Source: Pirellulales bacterium
GTDB taxonomy: Bacteria > Planctomycetota > Planctomycetia > Pirellulales > Thermoguttaceae
Assembly: GCA_016933425.1 (NCBI GenBank)
Contig: JAFGAY010000157.1
Span: 1 to 41,396, forward strand
Direction of reading: 5' to 3'
DNA: 41,396 nucleotides
Shown: in pieces, positions 33,274 to 41,396 of the stretch
Layout: each line of letters starts with the position of its first letter
Position numbering within the stretch: the stretch's first letter is position 1
Made by a program: the position numbers and the translations under genes
The notes under the pieces: model-generated
Databases searched by the model: none
The model's input: the letters and a program-made list of their open reading frames with translations, nothing else
What the model was told of the DNA's origin: nothing

Positions 33274-34803
33274 ATGAAATGGCTTCTTGCGAGAATCGGA
33301 CTGCCAAAGGCGATAGGCCTTTTCCTCAACGAGGCGGAAGCCACGTTGAGCCAGGTCGTGGCCACGCCATTGGGACCGGTTGAAATCGAACGGAAGCAAG
33401 AGTCCCTGGCCGGCAAGGATTGCGCCGCCGTCGTCCAACGGTTGGTTGGGCCGCTTGTGGGCAAGCGGAAATTCCGCCGGCCGCCCGTCTCGGTGGGGCT
33501 GGCCGCGCGAAAGGTGTACTTTTCGACGCGGCCGGTTCACGCGGCGACGGGCGATTCGTCGCCCCACGTCTTGCTCCGTGAGGCGCTTCGCTCGCCCAAC
33601 GCGCCGGTCAACGACATGGTGGTCGACGTCATCAAGGGCGATCCGGACTCGCGCCAGGTGGCCAGCATCGTCGCGTGCGACAAGAACTACTTGAACCAGG
33701 TCCTCGAAGCACTCTCGCTGTTGGAAATCCAGCCGTGCCGGGTCGAGCCCGGTCCCTGCGCTCTCTTACGCTTGGCGGAGAGCAAACACCGAGCCCGGCG
33801 CGGCGACAAGGTCGTGCTTCGGCTTTTCCTCTCCGACGCGCAGGTTCTCACCGTGCTGGTCGTGGAGAATATGCCGTTGTTGTGGCGTTTTACTCCCCTG
33901 CCGCAAGGCGAGGAGGCGGCCGCTTTGGTCACCGCCTGCCGGTCGATGCTGGCCACCAGCAAGGACTGCGGCGTCGAATCGCCGCTGAACGTCGTGATGA
34001 TCCACGGCCGAGCGGAACTCAAAAGGCTGGTCGATACCGACTGGATCGAGGAGCAATTCGACGCAACGATCCAGTGGCACGACGGACCGGCGCTCAATCA
34101 AGAGCAAATCGCCCTTGGCCTGGCCCAGGGCAGCCTCGATCGAAACGAGGACGGATTCGACCTGGCCCGATCGTTAAAACCGCGCCCCAAACTGATGCAA
34201 CTCTTTCCCTGGCGCGAAGCGATCCTGCAATTCGCCCTCCTGGCGTGCATGGGCCTGTTTCTCGGCTACAAATACTGGACGCTTCAAGAGGCCAGGCAAA
34301 GTCTTCAAACGCGCGCGGCGGCCTCGGGCGTCGACGCGGGAATGACCAAAAAACAACTTACCAAGGAAAAAAAGGAACTCGAGGAAAGAGTCTCCGCGAT
34401 CCGCGAGTTCCTCGGCAGCCGAATCCTCTGGACGACCTTTCTCCAGGAACTACAGACCCGCGTTCCCGGAGACATGTATCTCATGTCGATTCGCGGGGAT
34501 TGCGGGCTCAAAAACATGACCAAGGGAAGCCGTGCCGGCAAGGTTAAAAAATCCATCGTGCTTCGAGGCGCGGTCAAGGTGCCTCCCGACGGGCTGGTGC
34601 CCCAGGAAGTCGACTATTTTCTTGAAGCCATTCGATCGCTTCCGACGCTGGAGAAAGAATTTCCCTTGGTTACCCTGGACGAATTGAAGCAGGTTCGGGG
34701 AAGGGTTGGCGATATTCCAACAGCCAATTTTTCCGTGGTGTGCTTGCCGGCGAAGAAGGGTTCCAGAACGAGCAAATCGACTCCCAAGTCCGCGAGCAAA
34801 TAG
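33274..34803 (+). CDS. GspL-like assembly protein (PilM + PilN fused)
   Basis: The 509-residue protein has an N-terminal cytoplasmic part (about 1-300) resembling the actin-like PilM/GspL domain, a single membrane segment (FALLACMGLFLGYKYW, about 317-333) and a periplasmic part with a coiled coil (KKQLTKEKKELEERVSAIRE) and a PilN-like fold ending in a basic, disordered tail. GspL of type II systems has this same arrangement, linking the ATPase to the inner-membrane platform. ATG 33274 was chosen because similarity starts there. The PilO-like gene follows 14 bp later. Sequence divergence is high, so the domain call rests on architecture. Confidence 0.75.
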   Translation: MKWLLARIGLPKAIGLFLNEAEATLSQVVATPLGPVEIERKQESLAGKDCAAVVQRLVGPLVGKRKFRRPPVSVGLAARKVYFSTRPVHAATGDSSPHVLLREALRSPNAPVNDMVVDVIKGDPDSRQVASIVACDKNYLNQVLEALSLLEIQPCRVEPGPCALLRLAESKHRARRGDKVVLRLFLSDAQVLTVLVVENMPLLWRFTPLPQGEEAAALVTACRSMLATSKDCGVESPLNVVMIHGRAELKRLVDTDWIEEQFDATIQWHDGPALNQEQIALGLAQGSLDRNEDGFDLARSLKPRPKLMQLFPWREAILQFALLACMGLFLGYKYWTLQEARQSLQTRAAASGVDAGMTKKQLTKEKKELEERVSAIREFLGSRILWTTFLQELQTRVPGDMYLMSIRGDCGLKNMTKGSRAGKVKKSIVLRGAVKVPPDGLVPQEVDYFLEAIRSLPTLEKEFPLVTLDELKQVRGRVGDIPTANFSVVCLPAKKGSRTSKSTPKSASK

Positions 34804-34817
34804 AAAAACGGCGATCC

Positions 34818-35348
34818 ATGAAAAAAGAAGATAAAAAGACCGGACTCGCGAAGCTGGCCGAGCGGCTCTACGATCCGCTTCAGTTCCGCATTTTTATCAC
34901 CGTCGTGATGCTCGCCATCGGTTACATGGGGATTTACACTCCGCTGGGCGATCATATCACGGAGGTAACCAAAAACGTCACAATAGCAAGAGAACACGAG
35001 CAATTGGGGAAACAGATCGAGGGGCTCCGTAACGAAGTCAACCGGATTCAGGAACGACTCCCGAAAAACACCGACACCAACGAATGGGTGCAGTACGTTC
35101 TGGCCGGCATCCGCAAGATGCCCGTCACGCTGGTCAACCTCGATTCGGACGTCCCTCGGCGCGTGGGGCCTTACGACGCGATTGTGCTCCGGGTGGAACT
35201 TCGTGGAGCTTATAACGGGCTGGAGTCATTCCTGAGCTGGATCGACACGAACCAGCGGTTGTTCCGCGTCGACTCGCTGGTGATCGGACAGGCGCGCGGC
35301 ACCGAGGAACTCGAAATGAGAGTCACTCTCTTGGGACTGCGAGGTTAA
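34818..35348 (+). CDS. PilO/GspM-like inner-membrane protein
   Basis: The 176-residue protein has a short cytoplasmic start, one membrane helix (FRIFITVVMLAIGYMGIY, about 24-42), a coiled coil (REHEQLGKQIEGLRNEVNRI) and a periplasmic alpha/beta domain. This is the PilO/GspM plan: it dimerises with the PilN-like protein in the alignment complex. The start ATG 34818 lies 14 bases after the previous stop, and the next gene begins one base after this stop. Position between the PilN-like and PilP-like genes supports the call more than residue identity does. Confidence 0.78.
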   Translation: MKKEDKKTGLAKLAERLYDPLQFRIFITVVMLAIGYMGIYTPLGDHITEVTKNVTIAREHEQLGKQIEGLRNEVNRIQERLPKNTDTNEWVQYVLAGIRKMPVTLVNLDSDVPRRVGPYDAIVLRVELRGAYNGLESFLSWIDTNQRLFRVDSLVIGQARGTEELEMRVTLLGLRG

Positions 35349-35349
35349 C

Positions 35350-36036
35350 ATGGCGGAATGGCTCCAAAAACTCGGACCGATCTCGGTGGTCGCCATCGTT
35401 TTCACGTGGTGCTGCTGGCCCTATATTACCGACTCGGCCGCAATCGGATCGAAGGAAGCCAAGAACATCCCCATTCTGTCGAAATCGCTCCTCTCGCCGA
35501 CCGTGAAATCCTCCGATGGACGCGACCCGTTCGCCGTCCTCGGCGAGGCGACGGCACAAATGCTGGCAAACGCGGCGCCGCCAACGCCCGATGACATTGA
35601 GAAAAAAACGGCCGACGCCGCGAAGACGGCCGACGCGAATTCGCCCAGGCAGTCGCTTGTCCTCTCGGCCACGTACCTGCAAGGCGGCCAGGGCGTGGCC
35701 GCGATTATCGACGGAAAAATTTACCGGCCGGGCCAAACGCTCGCCGCCAAGGACGCCGCGGGAAATCTCTGGACCGTCAAACAAATCCTCGCCGATCAGG
35801 TTGTTCTAAAAAACAACGGGGGAATCAAAGTGATTACGTACGCCGACCCCGACAAATCCGGCGGGGCGGGCCCCGGCGGCGACAACAAGGACTCCTCAGG
35901 CACGAATCAAAACGCGGGCAGCGCCAATGCGGCGAAGCCCGAAACCAATACGCCCTCGAACGGCGAACTGAAGCCTATCTCGTCGCTGTCCGATTTGATC
36001 GAGGCCGTCGAGGCGATTAAAAACCAAAAACCATGA
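35350..36036 (+). CDS. PilP/GspC-like periplasmic linker protein
   Basis: The 228-residue protein has an N-terminal membrane segment (VVAIVFTWCCWPYITD), the RDPF motif that often precedes the PilP/GspC domain, and a small beta domain (SLVLSATYLQGGQGVAAIID ... YRPGQTLAAKDAAGNLW) like the HR/PilP domain that contacts the secretin. The C-terminus is Gly/Asn-rich and disordered. It begins one base after the PilO-like stop, so translation is probably coupled. It would link the inner-membrane complex to the secretin ring. Confidence 0.75.
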   Translation: MAEWLQKLGPISVVAIVFTWCCWPYITDSAAIGSKEAKNIPILSKSLLSPTVKSSDGRDPFAVLGEATAQMLANAAPPTPDDIEKKTADAAKTADANSPRQSLVLSATYLQGGQGVAAIIDGKIYRPGQTLAAKDAAGNLWTVKQILADQVVLKNNGGIKVITYADPDKSGGAGPGGDNKDSSGTNQNAGSANAAKPETNTPSNGELKPISSLSDLIEAVEAIKNQKP

Positions 36037-36088
36037 GACACGGGGCCATGGACCACGATTCGGCCACGGCTTGACCACGAGAATTTCC

Positions 36089-37837
36089 ATGCCAAAAATC
36101 GCCACGCTTTCCGGAACTCGGGCGCTCATCATCGAGCTTCTCCTGCAAAAGGAATGCTTGAAGGAGGAGGACCTGCTCACCATTCGCGAAGCGCAGAACA
36201 AGGATAAGCTGCCGGTCGAGGAAATCCTGCTTAAAAAGCGTCTGGTGACCGAGCGGGACATCGCCGAGGCCTATTCCGAGTATCTCATGGTGCCCCTGTT
36301 CGAGCCGTCGGAGGACGAAGTCCGCGTCGACAAGGAACTCGCAAGGCTCCTGCCTGAAAAAATATGCCGCGACCACCTTCTCGCGCCGGTTGCCTTGCAC
36401 GACGGCATGTTGGACGTGGCGTTTTTCACGGCCACCTCGCTGCACATCGTCGACGAGCTGCAATGGCTGACGGGCATGACGGTTTGCCCGCTGATCGCGC
36501 CCCTTTCGGTGGTCGAAGGCATCCTGGGAACCTTCTTCGAGGAAATGAACTGGCCGGGATCGGGTGGCGAATCGGGTGACTTCGAGGAAGTCGACGACGA
36601 GGACGACCAGGGATCGACCGAGGAGCTGGGCAACGAGGAAATCGTCCACCTCGACCAGCCGCCGCCGCCGGGACGCGACGGACGCATCATCCGATTCGTC
36701 AACCAGATCTTCGAACAGGCCTTCCGCATCGGCGCCAGCGACATCCACATCGAGCGATTCGAGGAACGCTGCAAGGTGCGGCTCCGCGCCGACGGCAAAT
36801 TGATCGAAATCGCCCCCCCCAGCCTGTCGCTCTACCCGGCCGTCGTCGCACGCATCAAAGTCCTCTCAAAAATGGATATCGCCGAAAAACGCAAACCTCA
36901 GGACGGGGCTATCTCGCTCAAGACGGGCGACAAACGCATCGACTTGCGCGTCAACACCGTGCCCACCGTCCACGGCGAAAAAGTCGTCTTGCGAATCCTC
37001 GACCGCAGCGCCATTCCGCTGAAATTGACCGACCTCGGTTTCGACGAACGCCAAACCAACGACTTGTGCGAATCCATCGAAATGCCCCACGGGCTGATGC
37101 TCGTGACCGGACCGACGGGAAGCGGAAAAAGCACTACCCTCTACGCCTGCCTCTCCCGACTCAACAAACCCGACGTAAACATCTGCACGGTCGAGGACCC
37201 CGTGGAATACAAGTTCACGGGCATCAATCAGATTCAAGTGAAGGCACAGGTCGGACTGACGTTCGCCAGCGCGCTGCGGTCGTTTTTGCGGCAAGATCCC
37301 GACGTCATCATGGTCGGCGAGGTCCGAGACCAGGAAACGGCGGGCATCTGTTTGCGGGCGGCATTGACCGGCCACTTCGTCCTCTCGACGATTCACACGA
37401 ACGACGCCCTGTCGGCCATCAATCGGTTGGAGGACATGGACATCGAGGCGTTTCTCCTGGCCTCGACCCTTCGCGTGCTGGTCGCCCAGCGATTGATCCG
37501 CAGATTGTGCCCGAGATGCCGCGAAGCATACCTGTGCGACGAGGAAACGGCCCATCGCGTCGGATTGACCACGGGCCAGAAAGTTTTCAAACCGGTTGGT
37601 TGCCGCGAATGCCGCGACTTGGGCTATCGCGGGCGCGTCGGCATCTTCGAGGTGATTCGCATCACCGATAAACTGGCCGACATGATCCAGTGCAAAAAAC
37701 CCCTGCCCGAACTGCGCAAAGCGGCCACCGAACAGGGCATGAAACTGCTCTACGACAGCGCGCTGGCGAAAGTTTGCGACGGCATGACGAGCCTCGAAGA
37801 AGCCCTGAGCGTCACCGTGGCCGAGGAAGAATCGTAG
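36089..37837 (+). CDS. gspE: GspE/PilB-type assembly ATPase
   Basis: This 582-residue hexameric ATPase would power pilus or pseudopilus assembly. The N-terminal MshEN/GspE_N domain (residues about 1-160) is followed by DIHIERFE, Walker A GPTGSGKSTTLYA (about 340), the Asp box TVEDPVEYKF, Walker B LRQDPDVIMVGEVRDQETA and the His box HTNDA. A zinc tetracysteine follows (CPRC near 473 and CREC near 505), as in GspE and PilB. ATG 36089 was preferred to TTG 36071. Gene order (PilP-like, ATPase, GspF-like) is typical. No PilT-type retraction ATPase is in the window, so secretion-only function is plausible. Confidence 0.95.
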   Translation: MPKIATLSGTRALIIELLLQKECLKEEDLLTIREAQNKDKLPVEEILLKKRLVTERDIAEAYSEYLMVPLFEPSEDEVRVDKELARLLPEKICRDHLLAPVALHDGMLDVAFFTATSLHIVDELQWLTGMTVCPLIAPLSVVEGILGTFFEEMNWPGSGGESGDFEEVDDEDDQGSTEELGNEEIVHLDQPPPPGRDGRIIRFVNQIFEQAFRIGASDIHIERFEERCKVRLRADGKLIEIAPPSLSLYPAVVARIKVLSKMDIAEKRKPQDGAISLKTGDKRIDLRVNTVPTVHGEKVVLRILDRSAIPLKLTDLGFDERQTNDLCESIEMPHGLMLVTGPTGSGKSTTLYACLSRLNKPDVNICTVEDPVEYKFTGINQIQVKAQVGLTFASALRSFLRQDPDVIMVGEVRDQETAGICLRAALTGHFVLSTIHTNDALSAINRLEDMDIEAFLLASTLRVLVAQRLIRRLCPRCREAYLCDEETAHRVGLTTGQKVFKPVGCRECRDLGYRGRVGIFEVIRITDKLADMIQCKKPLPELRKAATEQGMKLLYDSALAKVCDGMTSLEEALSVTVAEEES

Positions 37838-37863
37838 GAAGGTATGATGACTGAGGTATAGCT

Positions 37864-37966
37864 GGTTTCGCGCGAGGGCTTCCGCCCGCGGCTATGAAAA
37901 AACGCCCATAACCCTGAAGAACGTTAACCAACCAAATCCCAAATCCCAAATCCCTAATCCCTAATA
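37864..37966. repeat. Left mirror repeat before the GspF-like gene
   Basis: GGGCTTCCGCCCGCGGCTAT (from about 37875) followed by CAAATCCC/CTAATCCC units (37934-37966) that run up to the gspF start. The same two parts occur in mirror order after the gene. Confidence 0.85.
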
Positions 37967-39061
37967 ATGGCCCGCGGCAATTGGTTCATCGAACATGCTC
38001 GCGTTTCGAGCAAGAAGCACAAGAAAGTCACGCTTGACGACAAGGTGACGTTCTTCCAGCAGCTTTCGACGCTGGTGGCTTCGGGAACTCCGCTTTTGGA
38101 GGCGATCGAAACATGCGCCGAACAGAGCCAAAGCCTCCGCATGGGCGAGATTCTCAAGGAGGTTGCGGGCCGCGTGGCCGCGGGAGCCTCGCTCCACTCG
38201 GTCCTCAGAGAACATCGCAAGGTGTTCGAGGACCACTGGATTGAACTGGTGGGCATCGGCGAAGTGTCGGGTGAAATGTCGATGGTCCTTTTGGACTTGA
38301 ACAAGCAAATCCTCGAATCGAGCGAAACGCGGCGCAAAGTCAAGGGCGCTTTGATGTATCCAGTCATCCTGCTCGTGGTCGCCGTGCTGTTGATCGTCGC
38401 CATGCTCTCGTTCGTCGTCCCCACCTTCGCCGACATGTTCAAGGAAATGGGCGCTGAACTGCCAGCCATCACCCAGTTCGTCATGGATATGTCGGACAAC
38501 GTTTTGAAATACGGGCTTTACGTGGCCGGCGCCGTCGTCGCCATCGTGGTCGGATTCCGCCAGTACCTGAAAACCGAGGCGGGCCTGCGAACGGTGACCT
38601 CGGTCATGCTGGCCCTTCCGATCGTCGGCGAGCTGTCGGTGCAGTCGGCCATGTATCGGTTTTCCTCGAACCTGGCGCTGCTGCTCAAAAGCGGCGTGCC
38701 CATGCTCGAAACACTCAACACGCTGGCGAGCGTTTTTCGCCGCAGCCCACCCTATCTCGACGCGATTCGCCTGGCCCAAAACCGCGTGGCCGCCGGAAAA
38801 CCACTGGCCGATTCGCTCGCAGAGACGGGCCTGTTCACCACGATGATGACCAACATGGTCCGCATCGGCGAACAGTCGGCCCAACTAGCTCAAGTCATGG
38901 AACAACTCGCGCCCTACTACAAGGAACGCATGCAAAGCTTTATCGCCAAAACCACCAAACTCATGGAACCCGTGATCATCCTCTTCATGGGCAGCACAAT
39001 CGCGACGCTAATGCTGGCGATCTACATCCCCATGTTCGAGATGTCGGGCAAGGTGCATTAA
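37967..39061 (+). CDS. gspF: GspF/PilC inner-membrane platform protein
   Basis: The 364-residue protein has the duplicated GspF domain: VTFFQQLSTLVASGTPLLEA and YRFSSNLALLLKSGVPMLET each begin a half, separated by membrane helices (YPVILLVVAVLLIVAMLSFV and a second helix near YGLYVAGAVVAIVVGF), with a final helix ILFMGSTIATLMLAIYIPM. GspF connects the ATPase to the growing pseudopilus. Each half ends in the family's conserved acidic signature. There is no good ribosome site because the start lies at the edge of a repeat. Mirror-image repeats on both sides of this gene are unusual for an operon gene. Confidence 0.94.
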   Translation: MARGNWFIEHARVSSKKHKKVTLDDKVTFFQQLSTLVASGTPLLEAIETCAEQSQSLRMGEILKEVAGRVAAGASLHSVLREHRKVFEDHWIELVGIGEVSGEMSMVLLDLNKQILESSETRRKVKGALMYPVILLVVAVLLIVAMLSFVVPTFADMFKEMGAELPAITQFVMDMSDNVLKYGLYVAGAVVAIVVGFRQYLKTEAGLRTVTSVMLALPIVGELSVQSAMYRFSSNLALLLKSGVPMLETLNTLASVFRRSPPYLDAIRLAQNRVAAGKPLADSLAETGLFTTMMTNMVRIGEQSAQLAQVMEQLAPYYKERMQSFIAKTTKLMEPVIILFMGSTIATLMLAIYIPMFEMSGKVH

Positions 39062-39063
39062 GA

Positions 39064-39168
39064 GGGGATTAGGGATTAGGGGATTAGGGGATTGGGGGAT
39101 TTGGGATTTGAGAGAGAAGTATGGATCAAGAACTTTAATAGCCGCAGGCGGAAGCCCGCGGAAAACGC
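39064..39168. repeat. Right mirror repeat after the GspF-like gene
   Basis: GGATTAGGGATTAGGGGATT-type units (39064-39112) come first, then ATAGCCGCAGGCGGAAGCCC (39138-39157). This is the left block in reverse order and orientation. Confidence 0.85.
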
Positions 39169-39276
39169 CATGACCGCCATGCAACTATGAACCGACGGCG
39201 TCCACATCCCGCTGAGCCCCGCACGACGCGCCCCCGCGGCGCGGACGAATCCCCGCGCGCTTCCCGCGCTCAAACC

Positions 39277-39708
39277 ATGAAACTCCGCCCGCGCCGGGGC
39301 TTCTCGTTGATCGAACTCATGGTGGCGGTGGCCATCTTGGGTGTGATCATCGCGTTTGCCGAGCCGAGTTTTCGCCGCACGATCGAACAATCGCGCGCCG
39401 ACATCGCCGTGGCCAACCTCCGAGCAATCTGGACGGCCCAGCGATTGTATTGGCTGGAAAACCGCACTTATGCCGAGAGCCTTTCCGATCTCGAGTCGTT
39501 GGACTTGCTCGATGCGACACTGTTGACGGCGAGCGATCCTTATTCCTACCAAATTGGCGACGATGCGGATGAAACAACGTTCACAGCCACCGCAACCCGC
39601 GCCAGCGGCGGCGCGTGGTCTGGAGGTTTCACGATCAACCAGACGGGCGCCGTCACCGGGAGTGTCAGCGCCTCAGGCGTAACCATTGGACCCAGCTTCC
39701 AGGACTGA
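39277..39708 (+). CDS. Pseudopilin (GspG/H-like)
   Basis: The 143-residue protein has a short class III leader MKLRPRRG, then FSLIELMVAVAILGVIIAFA with Glu at +5 and an N-terminal helix, then a small domain with WTAQRLYWLENRTYAESL. ATG 39277 was preferred over an upstream ATG 39187, which would add a 30-residue Arg/Pro-rich tail before the leader. It is the first of four closely packed minor-pilin genes. The C-terminal Gly/Ser/Thr-rich part fits a minor pseudopilin. Confidence 0.88.
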   Translation: MKLRPRRGFSLIELMVAVAILGVIIAFAEPSFRRTIEQSRADIAVANLRAIWTAQRLYWLENRTYAESLSDLESLDLLDATLLTASDPYSYQIGDDADETTFTATATRASGGAWSGGFTINQTGAVTGSVSASGVTIGPSFQD

Positions 39709-39717
39709 GGTGAACCA

Positions 39718-40200
39718 ATGACATGGAAATTCTCGCGAAGTTTGCACCGGCCTGGTTTCTCTTTCTTGGAACTCCAAGTATCACTGCTCCTGTTGGGGAT
39801 CGTGTTGGGAGCAATGGTGCCGCTGGTCGTGATGCAGTCAAAGCAATTGGCGTTTCTCGAATATCGCTGGGACCCGGATTCGGGTTGGCAGGCAAGCCTG
39901 GACTACTGGATTGACCCCTATCACGTGAGTCATGAAGGGCCCGTGTACGATCTCGTCACCGCCAACATCGTGGACTGCGCGCAGGCCAATCCCTGGGCGC
40001 GAAAGTTGGGCGCTCCGGCGCGGCTGGTGCCCCGGGCCACAACCGACCCCGCGGTTTCCAGCAGTGCAGGAGGCTGGAGTTGGCTTCCGGAAGAGGCTCA
40101 CAATGCCGTGGAAATTGTGCCCCCGACCACCGAACGGAGTGTCTCGATCACAAGCGACACGGCCTCGGCCACGGTAACGGTGACGCCCGACGGCGATTAA
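39718..40200 (+). CDS. Pseudopilin (GspI-like)
   Basis: The 160-residue protein has MTWKFSRSLHRPG as leader, then FSFLELQVSLLLLGIVLGAM, again with Glu at +5. The C-terminal domain has a Trp/Pro/Thr-rich stretch not matched to a family I know. It starts 9 bases after the previous stop and its stop overlaps the next possible start (TAATG), so the set is translationally coupled. Assignment to the I position comes from gene order only. Confidence 0.82.
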   Translation: MTWKFSRSLHRPGFSFLELQVSLLLLGIVLGAMVPLVVMQSKQLAFLEYRWDPDSGWQASLDYWIDPYHVSHEGPVYDLVTANIVDCAQANPWARKLGAPARLVPRATTDPAVSSSAGGWSWLPEEAHNAVEIVPPTTERSVSITSDTASATVTVTPDGD

Positions 40201-40241
40201 TGAGAAGAGGAAGAAGGAGGCGGCGAATAGCTGGTGATCCG

Positions 40242-40781
40242 ATGAGTGGACGTCGAACCGGTAGACACGGTTTCACACTGACCGAAATGGCCATCGTCAG
40301 CGTCATGACAGGCATCCTTGCCATCGTGCTGGGCACTGCCTGGTCGGGGCTGGCGCAACCCTCAATCGACATCATGGTCCGCTGCCAAATGGAGCAGGAA
40401 GCCCAGCTTGCCGCCATGAGTCTAGCGACCGATTGTGGTGGATACCTGCCGGTTAAAACCTCGAATATTCAAGGTGGAATTACCGGGCTGGGCACGGCCG
40501 TCTTTTCTGGCGCAAGCATCAACAGTGATCAACTGCAACTCACTTTTACCGATGGAACGACCATTACCTACAAAGTCGACGACGACCATCGCCTGATTCG
40601 CGAGACGACGAACACAGCCACTTCGTCCGTGGTGATTGCGTCCAACGTCTACGGAATGACGCTGGAAGAGGACGGCAACTTCATCAAGGTGGCATTTCTG
40701 TTCCAATTTCGAGCAACAGGTTCGGACAAATATCGAATCCCCTACACCTACATTCTCTACGTCCCTACGGTGATTTCATGA
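40242..40781 (+). CDS. Pseudopilin (GspJ/H-like)
   Basis: The 179-residue protein starts MSGRRTGRHG, then FTLTEMAIVSVMTGILAIVL with Glu at +5. ATG 40200, overlapping the previous stop, would give a longer Arg-rich leader and is the main alternative; AAGGAGG at 40214-40220 lies between the two. The C-terminal domain is beta-rich (LTFTDGTTITYKVDD, FLFQFRATG), like minor pilins. The next gene overlaps its stop by four bases (ATGA). Confidence 0.82.
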   Translation: MSGRRTGRHGFTLTEMAIVSVMTGILAIVLGTAWSGLAQPSIDIMVRCQMEQEAQLAAMSLATDCGGYLPVKTSNIQGGITGLGTAVFSGASINSDQLQLTFTDGTTITYKVDDDHRLIRETTNTATSSVVIASNVYGMTLEEDGNFIKVAFLFQFRATGSDKYRIPYTYILYVPTVIS

Positions 40782-41203
40782 ATGCCAGGTCATCCCGCCG
40801 TGGCTATGCAATGGTGCTGATAATGGTGTTCATCGTCCTGGTGAACCTGTGCCTGGTGCTTAGCTATAAGCATTTCGACGCCGCGATCCGGGTACAGAGC
40901 GCTTATCGCGAGGCGAAGACCCGCGACGAAGGAGCGCTCCTTGCCCTGGCGGCTGGCATCGCCATGCTCGAAAAAAACACCCCCCTGCCGGATGAATTCG
41001 GTTTCCTTTGTTATGGCATTTCGTTCGATGCCTCGGGTGAACCTCAATATAAGATCACCTATGCCCAGCCTGATCCGGTGGGTGAACCGCTCAACTGGAC
41101 AGTCACGGCCGAACGGCAAACATACCGCGACGATACGCTCCGGGACCTGAAAACACAGTACCCTAACCCCGAACCCGAACCGGAACCGGAACCCGAACCC
41201 TAA
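40778..41203 (+). CDS. GspK/PilX-like minor component with Pro-Glu repeat tail
   Basis: The 141-residue protein begins MNARSSRRGYAMVLIMVF and a membrane helix, but has Leu where Glu is expected at +5, as in tip pseudopilins (GspK) and PilX. The short domain is followed by a tail of five to six Pro-Glu repeats encoded by a hexanucleotide tract (GAACCC/GAACCG). Tip proteins cap the pseudopilus. It is short for GspK (usually near 300 residues), so it may be PilX-like or partial in function. The hexamer tract could vary in length by slippage. Confidence 0.75.
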   Translation: MNARSSRRGYAMVLIMVFIVLVNLCLVLSYKHFDAAIRVQSAYREAKTRDEGALLALAAGIAMLEKNTPLPDEFGFLCYGISFDASGEPQYKITYAQPDPVGEPLNWTVTAERQTYRDDTLRDLKTQYPNPEPEPEPEPEP

Positions 41204-41396
41204 CCCCCCCGCCGGTTAGGCGATTTGTCCGCTCTGGCATGGCGGATTGGCCTATCGAATGGGCCCAACAGGGTTATCTTCCGGGGGTGGAAAAACCGGC
41301 TCATGGGCCGAGCCGCAAGCTACACTTGCGGGGAGGTAGGCTCTGGGGGTCGGCTCTGAAATGGGCCGAACGCCCCCTTCCAAACCACCCCAAGCC
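41204..41396. other. 3' end spacer with hairpins
   Basis: No gene is visible. CCGCAAGCTACACTTGCGG (around 41311-41330) is a clear hairpin, and GGGGGT/ACCCCC-like words recur nearby. It could be a terminator of the operon, but no T-tract is seen. Confidence 0.4.

Noticed and set aside
41169-41203. A PEP-CTERM signal in the PEPEPEP tail of the last protein
   Set aside because: There is no hydrophobic segment or basic end after it; this is a Pro-Glu repeat.
1-41396. Prophage, plasmid or integrative element
   Set aside because: No integrase, phage structural gene, replication gene or tRNA attachment site was recognised anywhere.

Overview
The window looks like a chromosomal segment of a GC-rich planctomycete (Planctomycetota), probably an uncultured or anaerobic relative of the Pirellulales. 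This rests on lineage-typical families: DUF1559 prepilin-like proteins with an H-X9-DG end, a BBP7-type beta-barrel protein, several PEP-CTERM surface proteins, and a type II secretion/type IV pilus-like operon of planctomycete layout. There are no tRNA or rRNA genes, no CRISPR array and no recognisable transposase. Gene-free spacers are unusually rich in palindromic and mirrored repeats.

Layout. 1-4.0 kb: a metallophosphoesterase, a SAM methyltransferase, a non-coding palindromic island, then a minus-strand DUF1559 gene with a small lipoprotein and a strong terminator. 4.07-4.82 kb: a GxxExxY (PD-(D/E)XK_3) gene lying between two matching hairpin repeat blocks. 4.82-7.47 kb: hydG and hydE, radical-SAM maturases of [FeFe] hydrogenase, on the minus strand; hydF and hydrogenase subunits are not in the window. 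7.6-12.3 kb: a canonical sigma70-like promoter, a textbook cobalamin riboswitch with a possible terminator, then four exported proteins: a PEP-CTERM protein, a beta-propeller PEP-CTERM protein, a DUF1559 pseudopilin, and a propeller/dockerin-like/PEP-CTERM protein. This is the best candidate for an undescribed system, a B12-controlled surface apparatus for corrinoid capture. 12.3-14.0 kb: a divergent AroE-like protein without the usual catalytic Lys/Asp, and bioD. 14.3-20.1 kb: an SdrD_B-like PEP-CTERM protein, a secreted GH116 glycosidase with an inserted beta-sandwich, and (minus) a cysteine-rich BBP7 protein. 20.3-21.5 kb: a CNNM/CorC-like protein.

21.9-29.2 kb is an alpha-glucan block on the minus strand: glgA, a GH57 enzyme, a galT-like nucleotidyltransferase and a GH57 glucanotransferase, interrupted by a 310-bp nested palindrome. 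Together they would make, trim and recycle glycogen.

29.8-41.2 kb is a plus-strand secretion/pilus operon: secretin, major pilin, GspL-like (PilM+PilN) protein, PilO-like, PilP/GspC-like, GspE-type ATPase, GspF-type inner-membrane protein, three pseudopilins and a GspK/PilX-like minor component. No prepilin peptidase or PilT is present. The gspF-like gene is bracketed by mirror-image copies of a two-part repeat.

Functions are assigned by reading motifs in the translated sequence; no database search was possible.
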